Positions 1 to 12,500 of a stretch of DNA of 64,000 nucleotides are shown in pieces (position 1 is the stretch's first letter; each line of letters begins with the position of its first letter). The DNA comes from Adineta vaga (lineage: Eukaryota > Rotifera): contig CP075493.1 of the NCBI GenBank assembly GCA_021613535.1, forward strand, positions 9,424,001-9,488,000. The letters are read 5' to 3'. A model generated the notes under the pieces. The model searched no databases. It was given only the letters and a program-made list of their open reading frames with translations, and was not told the origin of the DNA. Made by a program: the position numbers and the translations under genes.

Positions 1-321
1 CTGCTGCTCAAGACAACAGTTCAGGTAAATGAAATATTTATAGAAAATATTCGTTTATAATCTGATATCTTTACAATAGAGAATAATGATGATGATAAGA
101 AACAAAAACCATACGATCATGAACATGATTCTCATCATGATCATGACGCGACAATTTCTGTTGATGTTCATAATGTTCTCGATTTATTCAAACAAGAATT
201 ACAAGAAGTTGAAGAACGTATTATTCATGCAATTCATCATGGACATGATGATCATGATCATGCTCATCATAATTCAACTGCTGCTCCAGTTCTCAAATCA
301 TATCGCACAGCTTCACGTTAA
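1..321 (+). CDS. 3' end of a histidine-rich protein (partial)
   Basis: Only the last two exons are inside the window: the tail of one exon (1-24), a 55-bp GT-AG intron and a final exon at 80-321 ending in TAA. The visible 87 or so residues are acidic at first, then rich in His and Asp (HEHDSHHDHD, HHGHDDHDHAHH) around a short amphipathic helix-like stretch (NVLDLFKQELQEVEERI). His/Asp clusters of this sort can bind metal ions, but nothing identifies a family. The frame is set by splicing in phase 1. It converges with the SPATA1-like gene, with the two stop codons only 75 bp apart. The 5' part lies outside the window, so length and role are unknown. Confidence 0.6.
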
Positions 322-396
322 AAACAAATCTCTTCAAAATATGTATATTGCAATAAGAAAAAGACAAAACAAAAGAACTTCAAGACATTTTTTTAG

Positions 397-3300
397 TCAA
401 TTCTCTATTTGATATTTAATATGATTTAAATTCATTTTAGCTTGATTTAGTTCTTGTTTTAGTAGTTGACATTCTTTTTCAGCTTGATTTCGTAACTAGA
501 ATAAAGACAAGTTTTAAAATAGAATTATTTTATCTTTTCTCCAACTTTTACTTTGATATCAGTTGATAATCGTAATTTAGCTTGATCAAGTTGAGAATGA
601 ATATTTTGCATCTCATGCTCCATGCGTGTCAATTGTAATAAAGATTTCTACAAGAAGAAAAATGAAAATGAAATTTTCAAAAAAGAAACTTATTTCCTAC
701 ACCAAGTTCTGCTTCTTTAGTATAACCCATTTCAATTGCATGTTTATATTCAGTCTCAATAGTTTGTTCAGTTTTCTTATGTAATCTCTCAAGTTCAGCA
801 GTGGATTGTGTGGATTGTAGTTCAATAGGGCCAGTTCGTTTCTTTTCTTGATAGTATTTTTTCTTCCATAAATCACGAGCTACGAACAACAATCAATAGA
901 ATCTTGAGAACAACAAACACAAAAAGAAACCTTCTTGTCGTCGTGACGTTAATCGATGATGAAGAGATTTTAATTGATGCACTGAGTCATCACGAGCTTT
1001 TTCAAGATCAATACGTCTTGTACGTGCATCATGAAGACGGATACGAAGACTTTTCGCTAAAGAAAAAATACATTAGTAAAGTACTTTTAACAACTAAAAT
1101 GTTTTCGTTGAAGAACTTTGAAAAAGAATTTCGATGGATGCAAAAAATGTTTACTATGTTAGAAAAATAAAGAATGTATGTAAATAGAATTTCAAGAATA
1201 AATGGTGCTTAATATACTTGTCGATGAAAAGATTTTATGAACAACTCCTCTCGATATGTCGATCAACATATGTAGAACAGATGTTTAATGGAAAATATCA
1301 AAGGTCATCGAGAAAGATTATGACTACAAGTACTCATTTATCCTTCAGAATCATAGTTAAACATCGAGAATGAAGAAAAGAAGCAGATCAGTTGAGTCAA
1401 AAGAAATACATACGATCATCACGGGATAATTCTAATTCTCGTCGTTGTCGTTCTTTTATTTCTTTTAAGTTTTGTTTCTCTTCTCGAGCTTGTTGACGTC
1501 GTTGTACTTCACCGGCTCGTCGTTCCAATTCATACCTTATTTTTTGAAATTAAAAAAAGTAGAAATTCATTCCAGAATAAGAAATGATCAATTTTGCACT
1601 TACACAACATACAAACATCAATACAACTATACATTTATATTACTCACGTCTTCTCGTTATCATTTATATCCGGTGTTGAAATCTGTACTAACTCGTCTTC
1701 AGGAGGACGAATTTTAGTTACGGTTGCAGTTCGATTATTCTCAATATCAGATTTTCTTGATGAACAAATCTTTTCATCTATTTTTTGAGATTTTGATGAA
1801 AGTTTTCCTTCTGATTTCATTGATGATAATAATGATGATGAATTAGACTGTATACTATGTCGATGTTCTTTGATTAAAATTCTTGTTTCAGCTCGAGATA
1901 TATGAACCTCATCTTCTGATGTCGATCCAATTGATGATGATCGCGATAAAATTTCACTATTGAAAGATATTCGGAAGATAAGAAAAGGCAAACAAGAATG
2001 AAGTTCAACGAAACATCACAACATCTATGTATTGATTTTAGACGAACAAATACAATATGAACATGAATAACAAACCCATCAGATAATTCATCATCATTAA
2101 TATCAATTTTTTTCTCATTTTCTATAGATTTTTCAATGATTGTATTACTATTTGCTGATGAGTTTCGAGAATCATTCTTAATCAAACTGAACAAAGACAT
2201 ATTGAGATTAATTTAAATTAGTTTTAAATGAACAATTAGATCACTCTTTACTTTATTTGACGTTCTCGAAATGCTTGTCGTTCTGTAAAAGTACGATATG
2301 TAGTTTGACTTTTCGTTGCTATTGCATCATGACTAGCACGACGTTGTTGTTCTATTTCAATTTTTGCTGGTTCACGACGTTCAGATTGAACCTTTTCTCG
2401 GCGAACTGGTACAGACTGCACTTTCTCTTGACGACGTGGCTCGTAAGATATCTTCTCTTGTGGACGAGATTCATTTATTCTACGTTCTGATTGTATTTTT
2501 TCTTGTCGATAACGTTCAATTGGTATTTTTTCTTGACGGCGAGGCTCAAAGGGTATCTTCTCTTGACGACGAGGCTCAGAGAGTACTTTCTCTTGACGAC
2601 GAGGCTCAGAGAGTACTTTCTCTTGACGACGAGGCTCAGGTAGTAGTTTTTCGTGACGACGAGGTTCGTTCTCTTTACGTTCTGATTGTATTTTCTCTTG
2701 ACGACGAGGATGTTGATTTGTTTTATCACGTTTCAACTGAAGTTTTTTCTCTTCTGCATTTCGACGCATTTGCTCTAATTCAGCTTGACGTTTACGAAGA
2801 CGTTCTTGTTCGTCTTTCAATTTGGATAAGCTCCTAAATAACAAGAAAATAGTATTTATTTCCTCTCTGACATGCAGCAATCTAAGAAATAAAAAGTTTA
2901 CCTAGATGTCGTATGCGTTGTAATAGATACTCTATACAAACAAAGTGCTAATAGATATTATTAGTTAGCCCATTTTTTCTTACTTTGAAGCTGACGAATC
3001 ATCTGAATCTAAAAAGAATGAAATGAAATGTTTTTATACGATGATATAAGTTTTATTTGAAATTACCTGAATCGATTTTTGGATTTCTTTCCCGACTGTT
3101 CTTCCGTGGTAATCGATGGTAAGATCTTGAACTATGTGTTTTAATTTTTGGTAGTTTACTTCTATCTGTACGTCGTGGTTTTCGTTGATATCGATGAGAA
3201 TATGTCAATGGTGATTGAACATCATTATTCAAATGAAAACGATTACCAAATACATAACTTACAGAAGAAACGATTGGCGAAGGAGATGGAAGATACGTAT

Positions 3301-3992
3301 AATCATCATGACGACCTTCGAGAAGATAGATCTATGAAAATCAAGTGTTCAGATTAGTGTTAGTGTATGTTTTTCTTTAGAATACATTGAAGATTGTTTA
3401 CCTCAGGTGCAGATGTCTAAAAATAATAAATGATCTTATTGTTAAAATTTAATCGAACAAAAAACAAGAAAGATTATCACCTCAGGTGGTCGATAATTTT
3501 TAACTTTTAATTCATTTTCTTGATTAGATTTAACTTTGGTAAAACATCGTCCAACAGATCGTAGAAAAATAAAATCCTGTGGAAAATATGCCTCAATTCC
3601 ACATGCTTTCTTAATCGAGTTTCGTAAATGATGTAATTTCGTTTCCGGTTGAACACTGAATTTAACATAATTAATTAAATTCAACAAAACAAAAAGATCA
3701 AATTTATTTACCGAACAAAACCAGCAGATACGGCATCACTAACCGCATCATTCTCTGCTAAATGTTGAATATTTCTCCATATCGATTTTGGAATCAGATA
3801 TATATGTAAATCAACTAGCTAGATATATACGAAAGAAGAAGTATGAAATATACGTGTTTTCTCCATGTAGATACAAAATACTTTTGAAGAATCTGGACGA
3901 GTTGTTATGATATAACTATCTTCGGAATGGTTCATTTGAAAAGAATTTGATAATAAATTGAGGTGCTCATTTTCTAAACGTGTTTGCAGCAT
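397..3992 (-). CDS. SPATA1: SPATA1-like protein, 15 coding exons, 788 aa
   Basis: The spliced product reads through 15 exons: 3854-3992, 3712-3814, 3481-3655, 3402-3416, 3067-3331, 2984-3008, 2902-2931, 2252-2833, 2076-2177, 1648-1956, 1414-1535, 931-1056, 701-879, 552-647 and 397-495, in frame to TGA. The N-terminal domain matches spermatogenesis-associated protein 1: LDLHIYLIPKSIW, then SAGFVRVQPETKLHHLR, DFIFLRSVGR, NELKVKNYRPPE and EIYLL. The C-terminal exons match the SPATA1_C coiled coil (ARDLWKKKYYQEKK, then long heptad helices). Between them lie low-complexity Ser-rich stretches and an Arg/Gln/Glu/Lys repeat exon, which make the protein longer than mammalian SPATA1. The start is the ATG at 3992; a GTG slightly upstream is in frame but unlikely. 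SPATA1 is linked to sperm and cilia and is poorly understood, so a ciliary role is inferred from the family only. Confidence 0.85.
2396..2700 (-). repeat. 30-bp tandem repeat inside the SPATA1-like exon 8
   Basis: A decapeptide unit of the type EPRRQEKVLS recurs about ten times. The central copies (about 2530-2650) are nearly identical at DNA level and the outer ones are degenerate. The encoded segment is highly charged and probably a single extended helix. The near-identity of the middle copies suggests recent slippage or unequal exchange. Confidence 0.8.
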
Positions 3993-4540
3993 AATAGTTG
4001 TTTTTTTTCTCACTCACTAGTCAATTTGTTTTACTCAATTATAAACGAACAATGATTTATATATTTCTATGCGTGATTAGTTTCTTCAATTCTTTTCTTT
4101 TTCTTTACTTCGAGTTTTTCTTTCTTTTAACAAACTTCTAATGAATGCCATGTTTCTTTTCTTCATGACAACTTAATGTATTGACATACACATAAATAAA
4201 TTTCTTCTTTTTTCCTTTCTTTTCTTTTATTTAAACGATTTAAATACTTTTAATAGGAATTGTGTTCTTATTCATTTGCATTTTGTCTTCTTCAATTATT
4301 TGTACTAGTCAATTTTCTTTTTCGTCTTTCCTTTTAAATTTATCGTCATCAATGATTGTTTTCTACACAAACAATTCAATCTCAAAATCACTACACTTCA
4401 AGTAAAAATAGTAAAGAGAAAGATTTTGTTTGATTCAAGTGATGAGTTTATCGACCCAAAAGATGAATTCAACAAAACAGTTTATTTGTTGATCAATACG
4501 ACATTGAGTGGGCGAACATATCTGTAAGATAAGAGATTCT
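3993..4540. other. gene-free spacer, T/C-rich
   Basis: No reading frame or splice pattern that I can support. The + strand is rich in T and C runs (4080-4350). The stretch upstream of 3992 should hold the SPATA1-like promoter; I see no clear motif. Confidence 0.4.
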
Positions 4541-4768
4541 AAGTGGATGAGAGGCGAACAACAGCAGAACAGAAAGATAAATTCATTTGTATTTATACAT
4601 ATGCGTATAAAGACAAAACGTTACTTATCATATTTGTCCTTCGATTGTACAAAACAACAGTTACAATATATCAAATGGCAAACAATCGTATTTTTGGTAG
4701 AAAGTTTAAAATGATCGTAAAATTTATATTCATGATTCTTTTTTTTCTTCTTCTTAGTATATTTAACA

Positions 4769-4969
4769 ATGTTATTAATGATGTGTATTTTGATTGAACA
4801 ATCGTCTGGAATTTATGTCGATTGTCAAGCACGTTGTATGTTAACTTCACGACGTGAACGAAATCGTGAGACTTTACAAATGTGCCGTGATGAATGTGAA
4901 TTAATTGAATTACTTCAACAAGAAGATACACGAGAAGGCAAACATCATCGATATAGACTATACAATTAA
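4769..4969 (+). CDS. small twin-CX3C peptide, 66 aa, unrecognised
   Basis: A short reading frame follows a strong pyrimidine-rich 3' splice site (TTCTTCTTCTTAG ending at 4757), so the ATG at 4769 would lie just inside an exon after an untranslated one. The product has a short hydrophobic start (MLLMMCILI), then two CX3C pairs (CQARC and CRDEC) separated by 15 residues, and ends in a charged tail. Paired CX3C motifs on two helices occur in small Tim chaperones and in secreted alpha-hairpinins. The spacing fits the small Tim range, but the rest of the sequence does not resemble a Tim. A second hydrophobic ORF starting at 4711 overlaps the presumed intron and may be an alternative leader. Function unknown. 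Confidence 0.4.
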   Translation: MLLMMCILIEQSSGIYVDCQARCMLTSRRERNRETLQMCRDECELIELLQQEDTREGKHHRYRLYN

Positions 4970-5741
4970 AAAAGAAAATTATGTTTTGTCGAAACAATAT
5001 TCTTTTTCTTTTGTTTATAATCTATTCATATAGAGTTCAAAGTCTGCCTATGTGTGTGTGTGTGTGTATTTGTAAAACCAGCCAGCCGGTTTGTAATTGT
5101 AATTTCATTGTATGCACGTAAGATTCACCTAATAAAGAATTTGCAAAAAATTGTATGTTTAAATTATTGATTGAATTTTATAATTGTAATAGGACATTCA
5201 AAGGTTAAAGATAAGTTTATCTATCGAGGTGACGAAATGAAATTTCCAGATTGTTAATTAATAGACAGTCCAGTCTAATTTGATTTAGTTGAGAGATTCT
5301 ATCCAAAGGTTTCATCACGAATTATCTTTAATTGATTACTTATATATGCGTAGAAGTCGTATGAAAAAGAAAACAGTACTTTTTTTTGCAAAGACAATTA
5401 GAACTAAATGACAGATTCTATTTATTAAAGAGTAAACATCTGTTTTTGCATTAAGCAAATATACCAGAATAGAAATCCATTTTCTTCCATATAGATGAAA
5501 AACATATGATGATATGGTACCAAGAAAACTCGATTAGATTGCGCATCTCATATGACAGATCTTATGAGTTTTATCCATGGCAAAACTGTTGAATATTCTT
5601 CATTGTTGACATCAATAGATAGATATAGTCGACTTTTGCTTGAATAAGATTAGTCATGTTCATTTCGAATGTAAATAACAATCTCGACAATCGATTACAT
5701 TTAATCATACAGCAAATGTTCGATTTCATGATTATAATACG
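4970..5741. other. intergenic, no gene recognised
   Basis: Contains a short (GT)n run near 5050-5066 and AATAAA-like signals for the preceding small gene (about 5130). Sequence just upstream of 5742 may hold a degraded first exon of the ASCH-domain gene, but stops interrupt each frame. Confidence 0.35.
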
Positions 5742-6178
5742 ATGATCGTTAAACAATTATCTGAACCATGGTTTTCTTTGATTTATTGTGGAAAAAAGAC
5801 AATAGAAATTCGTCTTGATAAAGGTTATTTTCATGAATTAAAACCTTATGATAAAAGTAAATAAAACTTTCTTTTCATCTAGAAAATTTATTTTGTTTTT
5901 CTAGTTGAATTTTTCAATGATGAACTTGGTTTTAATATTCGTCGAAAATTGTGTGACGTGTGCTGTCGATTGAACAGTTTGATACACTTGAATTTGCATT
6001 AGAAAAACATCTTACACATGCTTTACCAACGATTAAATCAATTGAATTTGGTTGTGAAATCTTGAAAAAATTATTTTCAATTGATAGTACTACAGAGAAA
6101 TATTCTATTTTAGCTATAAATATTCAACGAATTAGTGCATTAATCAATGAATTATGTACGTCTACAACTTCCTGTTAG
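5742..6178 (+). pseudogene. ASCH-domain protein with a 2-bp frameshift
   Basis: Exon 1 (5742-5856) begins MIVKQLSEPWF and carries GKKTIEIRL, the signature of the ASCH (ASC-1 homology) fold, a PUA-like RNA-binding module. A 48-bp intron follows. Exon 2 starts at 5905 with IEFFNDELGFNIRRKLCDV and then leaves the family pattern. The rest of the domain (LSIEQFDTLEFALEKHL, then LPTIKSIEFG) continues in a different frame from 5960. Two extra bases within GTGTG at about 5956-5962 account for the shift. No intron fits there. Either this is a recently broken copy or the two bases are a sequencing or assembly error. The domain is otherwise intact up to TAG at 6178. Confidence 0.6.
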
Positions 6179-6282
6179 TTCTTTTCTGGGTTTTTTTAAA
6201 CGAAAGAAATGAATTTTCTTTTTTCGAATATGAAATAAAAGTATCGATAACTAATAAGTTCGATTAATATGTTATATATTTT

Positions 6283-6318
6283 ATGAATGAATGAATGAAT
6301 GAATGAATGAATGAATGA
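6283..6318. repeat. (GAAT)n microsatellite
   Basis: About nine uninterrupted copies of a GAAT/ATGA unit between the ASCH-domain gene and RPS3. The rest of 6179-6534 shows no gene. Confidence 0.9.
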
Positions 6319-6534
6319 TTCAGACTCCTATATACTTCCGCTGTTCATCTTAGAATTCAACTGAATACTTGGTTTCAAATCTATAAGCAAACATCGCGTA
6401 GAATAGTTTATGTTATTCTTTTATTCGCTGCTTAGATCGGTGATTGAATTCAAAAGCAACAACAAACAATCTATGATGATGGTAACAAAATACTTTTCTT
6501 TTTTTCTATAAACATTCGTTTGGTATTATTCATT

Positions 6535-7523
6535 CTAATATCCGAAGTTTCCTGGCATTCCACCTTGTATTGGTGGCTGTTGCATATGTTGTTGTGGTTG
6601 TTGTTGTTGTTGTTGAGGTGGTAATTGTTGTGGATGACCAATTTGTGGAGGTAACTATCAGAGAAAAGACAATAGAATTGAATTATTTTAAATTGAAATT
6701 TCATTTTACTGGTTCAACTTTTCGTTCTTTTGGTTCAGAATATGGAGTAACAATAGGTGTTTCATCTTTTGGTTGAACAATTGAAATATGATCTGGTAAT
6801 GGTTTTTTCGCGCCTTTGCCTTCTTTGGTATCGTAGGGTAACATAATTTTAACCTTAATACCAAGTACACCTTGACGTAAGAGAACGTGTCGAACAGCAT
6901 ATTGCACATAATCATTAACCGGATCACCAGAATGAATCATTAAACCATCGATAAATTTCATTGCTTTAGCACGTTGACCACGTAATTTACCTGAGACGAT
7001 AATTTCGCAACCTTGGGCACCGGATTCCATAATAAAACGTAAAACACCATAGCATGCACTATGAAATGAAAAGAAACGAACGAATTATTTTTCTTTTCAG
7101 TTTATGTTAATCTTACCGTCGTACTGGAAGTCCACCCATAAGTTTATAACGTAATGATTCGGCTTGTGCGATTGCACATAAACCACGTGAGACAACTTTT
7201 TGTGCGAACAATTCAATGGAATTTTCTGGGTAACCAAAACGTTTTTGAATAACTGAGGTTAATTCTCGAATACGGCGACCTTTTTCACCAAGGACTTGTT
7301 GAGTTTTCGTGGCCATAATGATAATTTCTGTTCGTTGTGGTGTTACACGAACTTCAAGACCAGAATAACCATCTTCAGCTAATTCACGGGTGAAGAATTC
7401 ATTCAATTCAGCATGGAAAACACCTTCGCGAATAAACTAAAATAAAATATATCAAAAAAGATTATATTGCAATTCAAACAAATTTACTTTGCGTTTTTTC
7501 GAGATATTAGCTGTTGTAGCCAT
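6535..7523 (-). CDS. RPS3: 40S ribosomal protein S3 (uS3)
   Basis: Four exons (7488-7523, 7117-7436, 6710-7058, 6535-6654) give 274 aa. The start [12 protein letters not shown] is followed by the KH domain ([38 protein letters not shown]) and the C-terminal uS3 domain ([43 protein letters not shown]). uS3 lines the mRNA entry channel of the small subunit, and animal versions also have reported DNA-repair activity. The core is closely conserved. The unusual part is the last exon, a 39-residue Gln/Pro tail encoded by CAA repeats, longer than and unlike the usual uS3 C terminus. Confidence 0.97.
6596..6618 (-). repeat. CAA repeat coding polyglutamine in RPS3 tail
   Basis: A short CAA run within the final RPS3 exon encodes six Gln in a row, with further Gln/Pro on both sides. 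Confidence 0.8.
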
Positions 7524-8449
7524 ATTTTTATGATCTAAATTTTGATCTAAAAAACACACCACAAGTAGAAGTAGGTATTAATGCTAGGGAAAAAAGAGAG
7601 ATTTATATTATAAACAATACAAAATAATGATGAAGAAGGATTGGAATTATATTATTGGTAATTAAACAGAACAAATGATGGATTCATAAGTCTGATGAAC
7701 CACTCTTGGAAAATATTTATTTCATAGTTCTAAACATGATTGTATTTTAATAATAAAATATTCAAGAAAATAAAATAGATTAACGTACAAGGGAGGACAA
7801 ACAAACATCTGAAATTCAAAGATTCTATCGATAGAGTATGACATCTATCGTCGAAATTGTCATCACTATTTTATATTCAATACGGTCAATGACTTTTTCA
7901 TCATTTTCTTGAATATATATTGCGTCATGAACGAAAGATATCTTCAACAATAATTCGAAATACAACGAAACATTCTTCTTGTAAAGAGGAAAAGACCACA
8001 ATTGTTTATTCTCATTCGGAGAAAGAATGTTTAATACATTCAATAAAACTTGATAGAATAGATTTTTCTCTATTGAAATTTACAGGTAGAAATATTATTT
8101 TATGACAAGCATAAATCGGAAGTATTGGTCTTTCAAAATATTTTATAATATGACACATCGTAGTTATTTATTTGATATTATTGGAAATATCTGACAAAAA
8201 CTAGTAGTGTTACAATGATTCATAATGTCATCAGTAAAAATAAATATTGAATCACTCGTGTAACCTTCAGTAGATAAAACGCTACTTTTCAATTTCATTC
8301 TTAATCTTTTCGCGCTAATAAGAAGCTCACACCTGAAACAAACTGGAAACAGTGAATCGTATACGTATTGATTTTGTATACTAATAACGACTTATTGAAC
8401 AACTACAGGAGAAACCAATATATTCACTGCAGAATCCAATACAAATTTG
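7524..8449. other. intergenic between divergent RPS3 and RING gene
   Basis: No supported gene. This is a shared upstream region for two divergently oriented genes. The RPS3 side (7524-7620) should contain its promoter. Short frames on both strands look random. Confidence 0.4.
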
Positions 8450-9031
8450 ATGTCTGTGATTGCTGAAGATTGTCTGCTGCCACCTATTCTTTCTGATAAT
8501 CATCAATTATATCCATGGCGTGTGATAAGTAAAGGTTTAAACATTGAAGGCCCTTGTATAAATGCTGATTGTCTCGCTTATAATCAAATGGTAATTATCA
8601 ATATAGGCTTTGGTGAATATGATCTTTCACGTTTGATTCTTCAGCGACAAAATCGATGTTCTATGTGTGATCAGAAAATTCATCCAGTTCAATATGCTTT
8701 AAATCAATGTCAATGGTGGTATGTAGATCATTATAGTACTTGTACATATGCTTTACATACAGTTAATGATACTTATGAACTAAATGAAATGAAATGTGAA
8801 TATAGAATTATGGAAATCATGCCATTATCAACTATTTATTGTCGACCCATATCATCACCAGAACTAACATGTCCTATTTGCTTGAATACTGTTGGAAATG
8901 ATCATGAAATAATTTATCTTCGTTGTTCACATAGTTTCCATCGAGATTGTATCAATGAATGGTTAAAATCGAATCGATCAATGGCAAATACATGTCCAAT
9001 TTGTCGAGAATACATTGCAGAAAGATATTGA
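8450..9031 (+). CDS. RING-H2 E3 ubiquitin ligase-like protein, 193 aa
   Basis: A single-exon frame starting at the ATG at 8450. The C terminus holds a complete C3H2C3 RING-H2: CPIC, then RCSHSFHRDC, then CPIC (residues about 142-187), the form that recruits E2 enzymes. The N-terminal half has a second cysteine-rich module (CINADC, CSMCDQKI, then NQCQWWYV) that could bind another zinc. This N-terminal module resembles one I associate with lineage-expanded rotifer proteins, but I cannot name the domain. The substrate is unknown. The lack of introns contrasts with its multi-exon neighbours. Confidence 0.75.
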   Translation: MSVIAEDCLLPPILSDNHQLYPWRVISKGLNIEGPCINADCLAYNQMVIINIGFGEYDLSRLILQRQNRCSMCDQKIHPVQYALNQCQWWYVDHYSTCTYALHTVNDTYELNEMKCEYRIMEIMPLSTIYCRPISSPELTCPICLNTVGNDHEIIYLRCSHSFHRDCINEWLKSNRSMANTCPICREYIAERY

Positions 9032-9511
9032 ACGTGTTCATTGTGATTTGTTCTATCACATTTCAATAGTTTCATCTAGTCAGACAGATTATTTCACAAT
9101 ATTACATGAAGTAAAAATGACAATCTAAACACTATAATGTATAAATAATTCAAATGTATTCCAGAGAAATTTTCTAATAGTAAATATTACGATGGAATCC
9201 CGCTTTTATTTGACTTCAAAGTCAAATGATTTATCTTATTTACTATAATAAAATGCAGTTGTCTCAATTTTAATCTTGAACTCTAACATCTCCGCATTCA
9301 GATACAAAAAATCTAAGATACATTTGTGGATATAATCAGGATGTTAGCTATACATTTAGAAGACATATAGACATATGTGAATATATTTTTTATTACTTCA
9401 AACAATCAAGATCTACAGTTAAGATGGATCAGCAATTGTAATATATGTTTTGTACGACCAATTTCGTTTTTATACAAAAGTTTAGCAGACAAAATAGGTA
9501 CGCTGCATGTA
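9032..9511. other. short intergenic region, 3' sides of two genes
   Basis: The 3' flank of the RING gene meets the 3' flank of ATPase copy 1. No gene seen. Confidence 0.5.
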
Positions 9512-12500
9512 TCACCAAGCGATTTTTGCGGCAATACCTCGAGGGTATTTTCTAATACACCATTTTCTAAATTCATCAAGCAGTAGCCATAACATGCCAA
9601 ATCCTAGTGTTGGCATCACATATTTCACAGGCACTGGTGCCGTATGAAAAACACGATTGAACCAACCAATTTGAGTTACTAATATTTGAATAACGATTGA
9701 AATAAATATAGCACCAAAAGCGTACCAATTTCGTCCTTTACCCCAAAATGGATTATGTTGCAGAATCGATGTGTATCGAGTACGAGTAGCAAAATAATTG
9801 AAAAATTGAAACAAACAAACTGAACAATAATATATTGATTGAGCAACAAATGACATCTCTGTCAATTGTGCAACCGAATAGGGTGTCACAGGATCGATAC
9901 CAAATTTCTCATAAGTGAACATAAATGAATAGAATGGAACATGATTATCAATCCAATAATAACAGAAACAGAAGAAACCTGTAAAACATTCTAGATTACC
10001 AACAAACATGTAAGCATGAAAGAGTAGTTTTATGTTGAGTAAATGATCTTTTGATCGAATAGCAGGTGGACGAGACATGATATCACGTTCAGGTTTCTCT
10101 GTTACCATAGCCAGTGACAGAAACACATCTGTGAGATAAAACAAATAGGACTTTGTAGATAAAAGTAAATATACAATTCACACGATACATACCGTTGAGC
10201 ATACAAAATACAATAGCAAGGAAAGCAGATAACGCCAGAGGCATGCCAAACCATAAACTAAAAAATACTGGCCAAATTTGTGACCAAGAACCTAGAGACA
10301 AAGTGAAAACATTTCAAATAAACCAAAAAGAGACGATAATAAAGGTACCTCCAGGTAGAAGATAAACAGCAACTTTCTTCAAATTATCACTTAACAAACG
10401 ACCTGTTTCAATTCCTTGGATAATCGATGCAAAATTATTGTCTAACAATATCATATCACCAGCTTCTTTCGATACTTCAGTTCCCGATTGCATTGCAACA
10501 CCAAGATGAGCACATTTCAATGCAGGTGCATCATTTGTACCATCACCTGTCACTGCAACAATCTCAGCACGTCGTTGAAACTCACTGACAATACGAAGCT
10601 TTTGTTCTGGTGTTGTTCGTGCAAAGACTAGTTCTTGATGTGATAATACCCAGTCCCACATGAAATCGTCCATATAATTGATATCAGCACCAGCAACAAC
10701 AATTGCATATGGAATATATTCCATTTTGTCCGTTGGTTCGATGTCAGTTTCTGGTTCTTTGAATTGATTTCGAATCGATTGCCATGCACGACGATACCAT
10801 GGCAAAACTTCAGGAACGATTTCACCAGCCGCAATTGATGCTCGTCGCTGTATTTCACGTGCATTTTTTGACAACGAATCGGTTCGTTTGACTTCGCCTG
10901 GTTCATGTTGTTGGATGAGTTTGTCATTTCGATAAAGATTGAGCATGGATTTTCCGTTTGCATCTCTTTCAAGTTTGAATGTGTCGACTCCGTTCATGTC
11001 AGCGATTTCCGGTGTGAGAATGTTAACTTGTTTTGCGATGGCTTTGGCAGTTGTTGGATGATCACCAGTGACCATGGCAACTCGAATGTGAGCTTGTCGA
11101 GCTTTGATGACAGCGTCGGGTACTTCGGGTCGTGGTGGGTCGAGTAATGAAAAGAGACCGATGAAACAATAATTGTTGGAAGCGAAACCATTAAAATCTT
11201 CATCTTGACCGGAAGGATTTGCACGTTGTTGATCTTTATATTTTTGCATCATAGTATCATATTCTTCACGTGTGTATCGTAATTGACACATAGCAATAAC
11301 ACGATACCCGTTCTTACCTAATATTTCTTGTCGACTAAATAATGTCTTCTTCATCTCATTATCTAATGGAACAATCTCATTAGTACTTTTTTTATATGTT
11401 GAACAGCGTTGAATGATAATATCTGGTGCACCTTTCATTGTTACTAGAACAGTGCGATCTTTTTCGGATTTCGAACCATCTAATATCTCCAATTGATTAG
11501 CGGTAATCATAAATTTATTTGTTGAATTAAATGGTAAAACTTTCAAACGTGGATTAATATTTCGTACTTTCTCAATATGAACAGAGCATTGATCCGCACA
11601 AAGATTATACAGAGCAGTATCAGCTGCATCCCCGACAAGCTGTAGCTTTGATTTCGTTTCTACATTATCATGATCTAATTCAATATCTTTAACGGTTCGT
11701 TTTTCAGCATTATTACAGAGTACAGCACCAAGTAAAAGGTCACGAAATGGTTGAATTGTAATATCATTTGGTTTTTCATCTTCCTCAACTTTTTCAGCAA
11801 TTTTATCGACCAAAGGCATCCGTTCCGATTCATCACGACTGCCCGTAGATAGTTTACGTACGAATTCCATTGTACTATCAGAAAGACGACGAACTAAATT
11901 GATAGCATCAGTGGATATACGACGTAATACGTGAAAAACACTATTTTCTTCTTCTTCAAGTTTTCGTTTTGACAGTGGTGCTTTGTAAACTCCATCAATA
12001 TCCCATAAGAGATGTGTAACAGTCATTTTATTTTGTGTTAATGTGCCAGTTTTATCGGTAGCAATTACAGAAACAGCATTGAATGTTTCAACTATTTGTA
12101 AACTTTTCACTAACACACGTTGTCGATACATTTGCTGAGCAACAACAGTTAATGCTAATCAAGGAAAATGAAAGAATATACTATATCGTGTAGAATACTG
12201 TCTATTCATGCTCGATAGGAACTGAAAAAATAATATATAAATCTATTCTCTCTTACCTAATGTAACAGCCGATGGTAAACCCATTGGTAAAAATGCAACG
12301 ATCATACCAATAGAATTTACAATGTTCGCATTGAAAGTGACAAATCCATGATGCGTACGATTTAACCATACTGCCCATGTTATCCATAGAATTATAATGG
12401 CTACAATGGTGGAAAGAACCACAAACAGTACGAATCGATTCACTTCACGATGTAGACCTGTCACTTCATCACCTGAACTTCCACGCGTTAATTTCGACAT

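Noticed and set aside
86-412. 108-aa Met-rich frame at the window start
   Set aside because: The correct frame is the His/Asp-rich one joined by a GT-AG intron; this one is a shifted reading of the same exon.
2364-2837. 157-aa plus-strand repeat frame over the SPATA1-like gene
   Set aside because: Antisense of the tandem repeat exon; repeat units keep all frames open.
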